A stretch of 64,000 nt of DNA from Drechmeria coniospora (lineage: Eukaryota; Ascomycota; Sordariomycetes; Hypocreales; Ophiocordycipitaceae): NCBI RefSeq assembly GCF_001625195.1, contig NC_054391.1, positions 186,001 to 250,000 on the forward strand. The letters run 5' to 3'. Of the stretch, positions 55,742-64,000 are shown in pieces. Every line of letters begins with the position of its first letter. The stretch's first letter is position 1. The position numbers and the translations under genes are program-made. The notes below the pieces were generated by a model, which searched no databases, had not been told where the DNA came from, and saw only the letters and a program-made list of their open reading frames with translations.

Positions 55742-56830
55742 ATGTCGCACATTGTGAGCGTCAGCTTGCCCTCCTTGGCCGTCGATGCCGGCTACTTCGC
55801 CAAGCTGCCCGAGACCAACATCACCAAGCCGGCCATCTCGCTGCTCGCCTACCACAACGACTTTCGCGCCGTCCTGGGATGCAACGCGACGGCGCGCAAG
55901 GTCTGGGACCTGCCCTGGGCGGCCTTTCACGAGGGCGGCCTGTACAACAAAAAGGACAACTCGCTCTACATCACGTCCAACTACGAGAGCCTGACGGACA
56001 ACATCAACGTCACGGTCGTGTCGCTCGACTCGGATAGCTATCCCCTCCGCAGCACGCAGTTTCCGCTGCTCGCCATGGCCAACGGGGGCACCAACTACTA
56101 CCCGCCCGGGGCCGATCGCCGACAGATGCGGCCGCTGCAGGTCTACTGCGACCAGGGCGACATGAGCAGCCGGTCGCAGCTCCTGGCCGTCGACGCGAAC
56201 AGGAACACGTCGACGCCGCTGCTGACCAACTTTCTCGGCCGCAACTTTTCCTCGCTCAACGACGTGCGGCAGCATCCCGTCACCGGCGACCTCTGGTTCA
56301 CCGACACCGACTACGGCCACGTGCAAAAGTTCCGACCGAAGCCGGTGCTCCCGAAGCAGGTCTACCGCTTCGAGCCGGCGACGGGCGTCATCCAGGTCGT
56401 GGCCGACGGCTTCGTCGAACCCAACGGCATCGAGTTCTCGCCCGACCTCAAGACGGTCTACATATCCGACACGGGCAGCCAGCAGGCCGAGTTCGACCCG
56501 AGGGGCCCGTCGACCATCTACGCCTTCGACGTCGTCGACGGAAAGCGGCTGGCCAACCGGCGGACCTTTGCCTGGGCCGACATCGGGCTCCCGGACGGCA
56601 TGCACTGCGACACCAACGGCAACCTCTGGGTGTCGTGCGGCGACGGCGTCCACGTCTGGAACCCGCAGGGCATCCTGCTCGGCAAGATCTTTGTCGGCGA
56701 GACGAGCAACAACCTCGCCTTTGCGCCGGGCAAGATCTTTGTCTTTTCCAACAAGCGCATGTGGGTCGTCGAGAACGTCGCGGCCCAAGGACGGGAGGTG
56801 TGCCAGGACTTTGGCGTCGGATGCCACTGA
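55742..56830 (+). CDS. SMP-30/gluconolactonase-like beta-propeller protein
   Basis: Single exon, 362 residues. Relatives are calcium-dependent lactonases or related six-bladed propeller hydrolases. Visible: F-H-E-G-G-L-Y with the metal-binding Glu, a central S-L-N-D-V block with G-D-L-W-F-T-D-T-D-Y-G, then E-P-N-G-I-E-F-S-P-D with Y-I-S-D-T, and L-P-D-G-M-H-C-D-T-N-G-N-L-W near the end, the sequence of conserved Asn/Asp metal ligands of this fold. Four or five N-glycosylation sequons suggest passage through the secretory route, but the chosen start gives no clear signal peptide; a short upstream exon ending at a tatcag acceptor (55727) could supply one. Start is the first ATG in frame. Confidence 0.82.
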   Translation: MSHIVSVSLPSLAVDAGYFAKLPETNITKPAISLLAYHNDFRAVLGCNATARKVWDLPWAAFHEGGLYNKKDNSLYITSNYESLTDNINVTVVSLDSDSYPLRSTQFPLLAMANGGTNYYPPGADRRQMRPLQVYCDQGDMSSRSQLLAVDANRNTSTPLLTNFLGRNFSSLNDVRQHPVTGDLWFTDTDYGHVQKFRPKPVLPKQVYRFEPATGVIQVVADGFVEPNGIEFSPDLKTVYISDTGSQQAEFDPRGPSTIYAFDVVDGKRLANRRTFAWADIGLPDGMHCDTNGNLWVSCGDGVHVWNPQGILLGKIFVGETSNNLAFAPGKIFVFSNKRMWVVENVAAQGREVCQDFGVGCH

Positions 56831-57544
56831 CGACGGCCGGAGCGGCGCCCTTGCTCGGGCGGGAAAGAAACGCACCCGTCGCAGGGCAATGTACACTTGA
56901 TGATGCGTCACGGGTGAAATGAATCAACTTGTCTCGATGCACCGAACGCCGCCCGTCGTGATGCAAAAGCTCGGCCGGCATGGCAGGTAGCCGTGACCGG
57001 CCAAGGTGCGTTCGGCCGCCAGCCAACCGAGCAACTTGGGCGGCGACTCGATTGACGAGACGAGCGGCGACTCGCCGAGCAAGAGTGCTCGTATTGATTA
57101 CGGAGAATTACTCCGTAGAGAAGCTCGTATCCGGTTGAAGGCAACGCCAAGCCGGGGCCCAAGTACCTGTACCGTTTTGCCAGAGGGGTCGGGTGGAGGT
57201 GGCCATGGAAGCTTCCAGAATTCGGATGCGAGGCTGACGACTGCATGGCGAACAGTGAGCAATCCATGCTTGTTGTCGTTTCGGTTCTGGGGGAAACTGG
57301 TGACAAGAGATGTCTTTCAATGCATCAAATTGGTACGAAGGGAGGAAATGAAAAACAGGTTGCAGCAACTCGACCAATTTATGCCCTCCGTAATCGCAAC
57401 GCGAGTGATTACGTAATAAAAGCAAGGCAATTCTACCAATGTACCGACCTGCCTTGGTCAATATATACACACTTGTAATATTTTGTGCACTTACTCCGTA
57501 CAGCGCAGGTAAGTTGATGGGTTGGCCCAACGGCGTGCATGCAT
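56831..57544. other. Intergenic region, no gene seen
   Basis: Moderately AT-rich patch (57240-57500) with several TACGGAG/CTCCGTA motifs (57095-57120 and 57495). No gene recognised. Confidence 0.3.
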
Positions 57545-58150
57545 GTAGTGGTCGACAGCGGAGGGTCTCGATATCACAGTGGTCGACTGCCGAAGTAGAG
57601 GGTGCAGTAGAGGGTGCAGTCGAGGGTGCAGTAGAGGGTGTGGCAGCCTTGCGAATAGTACGCTCAGGAATTGGTCAGCCTGCCGTTGCAGCGACCGACC
57701 GCCTGTAGTGGCAGGGGGGTTGACTCGACATTACAGTGGTCGACAGCCGAGGTGGAGGGGGTTGACTCGATGTTACAGTGGTCGACTGTCGAGGTGGAGG
57801 GGGTTGACTCTATATTACAGTGGTCGACTGCCAAAGTAGAGGGTGCAGCAGAGGGTGTGGCAGCCTTGCGAATAGCAATCGCTGCACCGTACGCTCGGCA
57901 ATTGGCCAGCCAGCCGTTGTATTGATCGACCACCTGTAGTGGCAGGTTGACTCTATATCACAGTGGCCGACTGCCAAAGTAGAGGGTGCAGTAGAGGGTG
58001 TGGCAGCCTTGCGCATGGTAAGCACTGTACTGTACGCTCGGGAATTGGTCAGCCAGCCGTTGCAGCGACAGACCGCCTGTAGTTTCAGGGGGCTTCACCC
58101 GACATACGGTGGTCTACAGTGGTCGACTGCGGGACGGCCCGACATTATAG
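57545..58150 (+). repeat. Complex tandem repeats around cagtggtcgactgcc
   Basis: At least seven copies of a tacagtggtcgact core, and four blocks of (gtagagggtgca)n followed by gtgtggcagccttgcg and gctcgg-attggtcagcc-gccgttg. Units of about 50-60 bp are nested in a longer period of about 190-240 bp. Open frames across it (V-E-G-A repeats) are a by-product. Confidence 0.85.
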
Positions 58151-58328
58151 CGGTCGGGTTCTGGCAGCCTCGTTGCCTGCGAGGAGTGTCTGCCTCGTTG
58201 CCTGACGGCTGCGGTGGTGCTGCGGCGAGAAATGCCTCCCAGGGCCTGCAGGTCATCTTCGACACGCACTCCTTGTGCATCCATCACATCCATCGCCCCG
58301 GCATCGTCACCGCACCGCTGCTCTGCCG

Positions 58329-59051
58329 ATGGCTCTCCTGCTCATCCCCTGCTCCCGCGCCCACGCTCGAGCGGGGACCCCCTTGGCCCTCCTTCGGCGT
58401 GTCGGTCAAGCATCCTTGGCTCGTTCGTCGAGGACGACGGGTCCGAGGTGCGTCCCGTCCAAGGGCAATGGCGAGACCTGCTCCCGACAAGGTGGCCTCG
58501 AGGCTCAACAGCATCGTCGGCCAGCCGTGACGCGGTATTTGTTTTGGAACTCGAGACCAACCTGGCGGCGAGCGGCCATCAACACCCTCCGCTGCCTCGT
58601 CGGCTGCACGGCCGGCGACTTTTCGGCCCTGTGGTTCCTCCAAACCTGCCACCCAGAGCTGGGTGTGGCACCCATCATGGCCATCTCCAGTACGTCGTCA
58701 GCCGTTGTCGACAAGGTGGATGCATCCACGGCCGGCTGCCTGCTGACGCGGTGATCAGTGGCGAGCGGCTTGACCACGTCGATGCTGCTCGAGACGGTGC
58801 TGCTCCGCCTCGGCCGGGACAAGCTCTCCTGGCCGACGGCGGCGAGGACGGCGGCGGGCATGAGCCTCATCTCCATGCTCACCATGGAGATGGCGGAAAA
58901 CGCCGTCGACTATCACCTCACCGGTGGCCAGGTCGCCCTGGACGAGCCGGCCTTTTGGCTCGCCGCCACCGTCTCCCTGGCCGCCGGCTTCCTCGCCCCG
59001 CTGCCATACAACTACGCACGACTGAGGAAGCACGGGAAAGGCTGCCACTGA
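58329..59051 (+). CDS. DUF4396 family membrane protein
   Basis: Two exons: 58329-58689 and 58759-59051, 217 residues; 69-bp intron with donor GTACGT, GCTGAC branch site and CAG acceptor. The junction reads A-I-S-M-A-S-G-L-T-T-S-M. The family domain starts W-R-R-A-A-I-N-T-L-R-C-L-V-G-C in the first exon, followed by G-D-F-S-A-L-W-F-L-Q; the second exon has M-S-L-I-S-M-L-T-M-E-M-A-E-N-A-V-D and ends P-L-P-Y-N-Y-x-R-L-R-K-H-G-K-G-C-H, all characteristic. Four membrane segments are likely. Function is unknown; relatives exist in bacteria. The N-terminal about 85 residues before the domain are low in confidence and another start or an extra intron is possible. Confidence 0.75.
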
Positions 59052-59530
59052 TGCCGAACGACGTCGTCGTGAAGCCTCACCCGTTGGGGAAGCCGGCATC
59101 GTCCGAGGCACGGCGAGAGGCGCCGACGAAGCCGACAAGTCGTTTGGTTTCGGCACTGTTGGTCGTTGAAACGTCGGCATGCACGAGCACCTAGGCGTGT
59201 TGCTTGCCTCTCCGACCATGGACGAACAAATGGCGTCTGCTTGTGTACGACGCCCTCGCGGACCTATCGGCGGATGACTTCACGACGACGAGCACGTCGA
59301 ATGCGGTGCAGGCATGTAGCTCCTCCCGCTCGGAGGTGAACAAGACTGTATGCAAGGTGAAATACGCTCCCGAATCCACTCATGCCGCCGTGGCAAGGGC
59401 ATCGTTGGAACCCATGACCACACGATGCCCACGGTGGCCGGGGTGGGCCCACGAGCCTGTTCGCATCTCGTCCATCGGTGCGTTGCCGTTTGCCGCGACT
59501 CGCATGGCTGCCTCGAACCAAGGATTCCCG
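59052..59530. other. Convergent intergenic region
   Basis: Between the 3' ends of the DUF4396 gene and the carbonic anhydrase gene. No gene or repeat seen. Confidence 0.3.
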
Positions 59531-60138
59531 TTAGACCTTGTTGATCCGGCCCGTCTTGACGTCGTAGACGTAGCCCGAGATGGGCACGTCCAAGACGAGG
59601 GGGCTGTTCTTCAGCACGGCGACGTCGTCGGCGACGCTTGCCTCGAGATCGTCAAAGGGCAGGAATGCGATGTGGTCCGCGTTCTCCCCCAGATCGCTTC
59701 TAATCTTCCCTCTGAGGTCGCTGTCGTTGAAGGTGAGCATGCCGCAGTCGGTCTGGTCCCACGCGGTGGTTAGCCGACTGCATCGCCCGGCGGAGGATGC
59801 GTCGCGGCCCACGAACATGATGGATGACGGCAATCTCGCGCGTGCCCAGCAGCTGTTGCGAGATGATGACGGATCGCAGCGCGTCCACCGCCCGCCCTCC
59901 GGCGTTGCGGATTACGTGAGCGTCGCCCTCGGTGAGCCCCAGCGACTTGGCGGGATCGAGCCGGGCGTCCATGCAGGTGACGACGGCAACCTTGCTGGGA
60001 GAGGGTCAGGTCCCGTTCGCGCGCAGGGCCGCGGAGGAGGAGAGACGATTACCGGCTCGGTGGCAGCGGGAGGTGAGCGTTGGCAAACGATGCCACGTAC
60101 GATTCGTTGGCGGCCTGGAATTCTTTGGCGACGGACAT
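59531..60138 (-). CDS. Beta-class carbonic anhydrase
   Basis: Three exons on the minus strand: 60138-60053, 59994-59817, 59752-59531; 161 residues; introns of 58 and 64 bp. Catalyses reversible hydration of CO2 to bicarbonate. Zinc and catalytic residues are visible: Cys36, Asp38 and Arg40 in T-C-M-D-A-R, then His88 and Cys91 in H-H-T-D-C-G-M. Also R-N-A-G-G-R and S-x-x-I-S-Q-Q-L-L-G. The end [11 protein letters not shown] is typical of the short (about 170 residue) cab-type fungal enzymes without a mitochondrial leader. Inference: cytosolic. Confidence 0.93.
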
Positions 60139-60218
60139 TTCGACGACGGCAGCGACTCTGGACGCATCGATTCTGCCTTTGCGGGAACCGGACGCCTTCG
60201 CCAGCGTCCCCGCGCTCG

Positions 60219-60224
60219 TATATA
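60219..60224 (-). promoter_or_regulatory. TATA box of the carbonic anhydrase gene
   Basis: On the minus strand CCTATATACG lies about 80 bp upstream of the ATG at 60138. Confidence 0.5.
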
Positions 60225-60530
60225 GGCACCTGGACGAGCATCGACGAGCATCGTCTCGTCGCCGCGCTGCGCGCCGCGATGGCGTCAGAAGCCACGACAT
60301 GATACCATAGGCTCGTGGCCAATGAGCTTGCCCGATGGGAAGCTGAGATGCTGCCGGGAGGCGTGTTGCTCGGAAGCCACGGGGAGCTCTCTATCGCGGC
60401 ATCGCGGCCGCCACCGAGAACGCTAGAATGACGCCGAAACGACGAGCTAACCGTTCGCTTGCTTTCGTCGCCGAGGCACGCGAGCGAGGGGGTTGCCCTA
60501 ATCCCGACGACTCCGAAGCCGACTCGTCCG

Positions 60531-60585
60531 CTGTCGCCCGCTGTCGCCCGCTGTCGCCCGCTGTCGCCCGCCGTCGCCGTCGTTC
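60531..60585 (+). repeat. 10-bp repeat (ctgtcgcccg)n
   Basis: Four clean copies of ctgtcgcccg followed by cgtcgccgtcg. The minus-strand frame across it reads A-T-A-G-D-S-G-R-Q-R, a by-product. Confidence 0.85.
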
Positions 60586-61141
60586 CCTTTTCTTTGAATT
60601 CCGCAGCGGCCTCGTGCAAGCCGTCGCGTGCAAGGGGTCGCATGCAAGACGGTGCCGCTTGCGCCCCGGGCTTGGGTGGATGAATCGAAGCCAGAGGCGA
60701 GGCCGGCTGGTTGTGCTGTCGAGTGCCTGCGACGACAAGGAATACATGTACACCCAGCTGGGAACCCTGCAAAATCTCAACGGCGCTCTCAACGACAATT
60801 GGCACCACGACGGTGCCGGGCTCTTGTGGCTGGACGCGGTGCGCAGGCGAACGTGGTTCGTTCCATGACCGGCATCGCAAGAGTCCAGCGACGGCGGCTA
60901 GCTATTTCCATCGGCTGGTTCTTGCGTCGGGACAAGCAACGAAGACGATGCCCGCGATACCCTCTCCTCTCGACGGCCACGATGAGCTTCGGCGACTGGA
61001 CCGGTTCGTGCCGGCACGGACGGTGGGGTTCGTACGGGCGAAGCCGACGAGGACTTGCATGTTAGACGACACGATACGAGTGCGCGCATATTCTCACTCG
61101 TGCCGCAGGCCCCTGCCGGCTCGTACGCGGTAGTCATGGGC

Positions 61142-61425
61142 GGTGACACTCCTGGCTGCCTCGGCACCGATCTAGTCGAGGCAACCTCTGCCGTGCTTGC
61201 ACGCCAAGTATGCCGCGCCTCTGACCATGGACGAGCACTTCATGGCCAAGTACACCTAGATGTGTACTTGCTCGGCAGTCAGAGGCGGTGACACTCCTCG
61301 CTGCCCCGGCACCGATCGAGTCGAGGCAACCTCTGCCGTGCCTGCACGCCAATTATGCCGCGCCTCGACCATGGACGAGCACTTCATGGCCAAGTACGCC
61401 TAGATGTGTACTTGCTCGGCAGTCA
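61142..61425 (+). repeat. Direct tandem duplication, 145-bp unit
   Basis: Two copies (61142-61286 and 61287-61425) sharing ggtgacactcct, gaggcaacctctgccgtg, the catggacgagcacttcatgg core and tagatgtgtacttgctcggc, about 93 percent alike by eye. No coding potential shared between copies. Confidence 0.85.
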
Positions 61426-62467
61426 TGTGCGTCGATGCATCGTGTATACCCTGCACATAGCCGGTCGAGCTATTCCTGGCGGACGGGAAAACTGGGTATG
61501 GATACGAGGCGAGGCGCGAGGGATGCAGCGCGCGTTTCTCGACATGCACCATGCTCCATCAACTGCGCGCTTGCGGCTCGGTGAAGCTGCCGAGTGAATC
61601 CTGCGCGCGTGGACGGAATGCCGACGGAATGCCGGCTGCTCGACCAAAGGCGCAGGTGATTGCATTCCGCCCCTGTTCTGGTTCCGTCTCCGTCCCGACG
61701 CCGCGCACCACGAGCCGGGTTGCGTGAAGCATGACGATCCGGCAACGTTACCAGAAGGCAAGGCTGGGCGCGCGAGCCGGCAACGCGACGCACGGCTCGA
61801 GGGCAGTCGGCTGCCTCGCAGGGCCAAGCTCGCGCACGACGTGCCGACGATGGCGAGTTCGGCCTTTGGGAACCAAGGCAAGCATGAAGCTATACCACGA
61901 CATCGCCCGAGTGCTATTATTATCCGTCGGCGGACGTTGGTCCGTCGGTGAGCTTTCGCTTTGCTCGGCATAATCCGAAGCGACGAGCGAATCCCTCGGG
62001 CGCGGCTAGTCATTGTCCAAGTTCCACCCGCCGTCACAGGACGAGAGCGAGGATTCGACTCTGGTAGCGCCGTCACGGCAAAGTGAATCGACACTTTTGC
62101 CAACCCACTATGCGATGCGAGCGGCCGTCACCATCATTGGCCGATCCGACGATTCAAGTTTGGCCAACCACCGCCGGACGCAAATGGCGCAGTTCACGTG
62201 CAGACGTCGAAGGATTTCAACTCGTAACGTAGCACATGCTACGGAGCCCTGCCGCTCTCTCGCACCCAGGTGTATACTGCGTTTTCGGCCTCATAGTCGA
62301 CCGTGATACAAGCTTACATGGACCAACTACAAGCTTACGCTGACTAGATACCGATACTCGCAACAGAAAATGTCCGACTCCGTTTGGAGGCGAACGAATT
62401 GCCGGACAATGCAGATCCGAAGGCGTGCATCATGGCCACGAGCCGGAGACGAGTGCGGCGTGCTCTC

Positions 62468-62473
62468 TATAAA
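62468..62473 (+). promoter_or_regulatory. TATA box of the secreted-protein gene
   Basis: ctctataaag, about 135 bp before the ATG at 62608; a pyrimidine-rich stretch follows. Confidence 0.45.
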
Positions 62474-62607
62474 GTCCATGATCTCCGTGCCCAAGGTGAC
62501 ACGCATCTCCGGTCATCTCCTCGCTCTCATCTTGTTCACCACGGCACACCTGCACACCTTCTCTCCGCCACACGATATTCGTCCGGCTCGGCTCACACCA
62601 CAGCATC

Positions 62608-63130
62608 ATGCATACCGTTACCCTTCTCAGCGCCGCCCTGGCTACCCTGGCCGCCTCGGTCGTGGCGTCGCCGACCCCCAACGCTGCCGCGCCGGAGCAG
62701 GTGGAGATTAGAGATTTCGTCGCCACCGTCGTCACGGACCTGAAGGAGTACACCACCACCTACGACGCCGAGTTCAAGATTGACGGCCCCGTCGCCAAGG
62801 ACCTCAAGTGCTACATGAACGGCCAGAAGCTGGGCGGCCGGTTCGAGGTCAACCCCTGCGAAGGGTTTCAGTACAACTTCGGGCTCACCAACACCGTCGA
62901 TGAGCTGTTCTTCATGGTCCGCATGGGCTACAACAAGGGCTCCGGGTACGTCGCACCGCCGTGCCGTGGCAGACGGTTGGCTAACGATTCACTTTCGCAG
63001 CGAGGAATTCTCGGGCCAGGACATGCTCCCCACGTCGATGTGCGAGGAGGAGGCGCAGCCCAACAAGGACATCTTTGTCAGGAAATGCCGCCAGAACGGT
63101 CCCCTGACCGTGACCCTGGATCCCAAGTAA
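62608..63130 (+). CDS. Small secreted four-cysteine protein (Alt a 1-like layout)
   Basis: Two exons: 62608-62945 and 63001-63130, 155 residues; 55-bp intron with GTACGT donor, CTAAC branch site and CGCAG acceptor. A signal peptide of about 20 residues (M-H-T-V-T-L-L-S-A-A-L-A ... V-A-S-P) is followed by a short pro-like stretch and a beta-rich body. The mature part has four cysteines (L-K-C-Y, N-P-C-E, S-M-C-E, R-K-C-R), enough for two disulfide bonds. The spacing, the late C-R-Q-N-G-P-L-T-V-T-L end and the small size resemble Alt a 1/effector-like beta-sandwich proteins of ascomycetes, but no diagnostic motif proves it. It is expected to be secreted and could act at the host or environment interface. 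Only one other spliced form is possible from the sequence. Confidence 0.75.
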
Positions 63131-63818
63131 ACACGCGGCATTGGGAGCGGACACCCTGTCGGCGGGCGACAGGATACCGAGGCTCGCAGGCTCAAGGCCA
63201 CAAAAGTACCTCCTTATTAGACGAAAATACCTGTGCACCTTTGCGAGATTGATATCCCTCGATACGAGATTTGACTCGGGCCCACTAGCAAGTCGGCATC
63301 GGTTGCGACCCATGCAACACGGAGCCTTAAATCCTTGGCCCTGCCAGTCGTGAACGGGGCCATCTTGCCACCGCTTCGTCTACCCCATGGGCTTGGACGC
63401 AGGCAAGAAGACGCAACCAAGAAGACGCAACTCCATGGCCGTGAGAACTTGTAGCGCCGTGGGTACTTGTAGCATCTGCGGTATTGTACTCGTACGCCGC
63501 GCCCAAGTGCAGGTGTACAGTATATGAATAGCATCTTGGTTTCGTGCACCGTTGCTGTCCCGTGACACCTAATATTCCTCCGGAACGAGCGACAGTCTCG
63601 GATCATCCCTGCGGCTTGTGGAGAAATGCAGCCTTGGGCCCGCCGGCCGGTGGCAGGGTAAAATTCCACTTGCGTGCCGTGGAAGCAAGTGCCTCGTGTG
63701 TGCGTGGCCAACGACGCTTCCATGGTGCCGTCGAGCCTACGTGCCGAAAACGACGTGCTCGAGCGGTCCGTTCCAATGCCGCGTCGCGCCCACGGTTCGT
63801 CGCTCGTCAGTCGTCGGC
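63131..63818. other. Convergent intergenic region
   Basis: Between the 3' ends of the secreted-protein gene and the partial gene at the right edge. The minus-strand frame from 63999 that crosses it is a shadow of the partial gene's frame. Confidence 0.3.
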
Positions 63819-64000
63819 TCACACGGTCGGGCCCCCGGTCGGCACAGTCCCGGCAGGATCGTACAGCGGCGCCCATTGGGCCATGGGGGAGAAGCCGTCC
63901 CAGGCAGGCGAGTCGAAATTGTTGAGGGGGAAATGCGGCATCTGCTTCAGCGGATCGCCCGCGATCAACTCGCCGGCGCCGGCGCCGCCCGTCATCCATT
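63819..64000 (-). CDS. C-terminus of an unidentified protein (partial)
   Basis: A minus-strand frame enters from the right edge and stops with TGA at 63821-63819, giving about 60 residues. It is rich in Pro, Trp, Phe and Asp (Q-M-P-H-F-P-L-N-N-F, W-D-G-F-S-P-M-A-Q-W) and looks like the flexible tail of a fungal regulatory protein, for instance a zinc-cluster transcription factor. That is inference from composition; the body of the gene is outside the window. The longer overlapping minus-strand frame is arginine-rich and less protein-like. Confidence 0.4.
   Translation of the reverse strand, partial: WMTGGAGAGELIAGDPLKQMPHFPLNNFDSPAWDGFSPMAQWAPLYDPAGTVPTGGPTV

Larger units (their letters stand above)
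60225..62607. other. Long intergenic region, no gene seen
   Basis: Contains the 10-bp repeat near 60531 and the 145-bp duplication at 61142. Many chance frames, none supported. Confidence 0.35.

Noticed and set aside
1..64000. tRNA or rRNA genes
   Set aside because: I saw no convincing A-box/B-box pair with a cloverleaf and no rRNA-like stretch; a tRNAscan-SE run would settle this.

Overview
The window is chromosomal DNA of a filamentous ascomycete (Pezizomycotina; a hypocrealean fungus is my inference from gene content and style, not proven). Evidence: protein genes with several 49-90 bp introns with GTACGT/GTAAGT-like donors and CTAAC or GCTGAC branch sites, TTAGGG as the only telomere-type repeat, and fungal families such as GLEYA adhesins, Dal5-type permeases and MCH-type carboxylate transporters. 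The DNA is two-sided: about 1-23.5 kb is AT-rich and full of decayed transposons whose mutations look like repeat-induced point mutation (RIP), while 23.5-64 kb is GC-rich, gene-bearing and almost free of transposons.

AT-rich half. Bases 1-3.7 kb are the 3' part of a dead Ty1/copia element. From 3.9 to 10.5 kb lie nested fragments: a possible Mutator-like transposase N-terminus, two more copia tails, solo LTRs of three short families (about 171, 200 and 160 bp; six of the eight copies keep perfect 5-bp target duplications), an 831-bp LTR-like element, and a tandem array of about nine 190-260 bp units. Inside this sits one large intact gene (10.82-21.14 kb): a secreted adhesin of about 3,419 residues made of five classes of Thr/Ser/Pro/Cys tandem repeats and two GLEYA-type lectin domains. 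Its signal peptide is on a small first exon. A 17-bp interstitial TTAGGG tract follows 37 bp after its stop. More LTR debris and an S10 serine carboxypeptidase pseudogene (22.8-23.7 kb) close the AT-rich block.

GC-rich half, in order: allantoate-permease-type MFS transporter (+), gamma-glutamyltransferase (+), monothiol glutaredoxin GRX5 (-), monocarboxylate-permease-type MFS transporter (-), nitrilase (+), isopenicillin-N-synthase-like 2-oxoglutarate/Fe(II) dioxygenase (-), a divergent argininosuccinate-synthase-like enzyme (+), AlaX-type tRNA-editing protein (+), F-box/ankyrin/zinc-finger protein (+), a PDI-like ER protein ending in RDEL (-), an ER prolyl-4-hydroxylase-like oxygenase (+), an SMP-30/gluconolactonase-like protein (+), a DUF4396 membrane protein (+), a beta-carbonic anhydrase (-), a small secreted four-cysteine protein (+), and the C-terminus of an unidentified protein entering from the right edge (-). 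Long intergenic stretches carry minisatellites.

How they fit: there is no obvious co-linear pathway. GGT and GRX5 are convergent neighbours that both concern glutathione. Nitrilase, GGT, two transporters, a dioxygenase and the ArgG-like ligase could form a loose nitrogen or small-molecule neighbourhood, but no backbone synthase is present. The most unusual object is the giant adhesin: its internal repeats stay open and CpA-rich while every transposon around it carries RIP-like damage. All gene models are from reading splice signals and protein motifs by eye; no database search was run.
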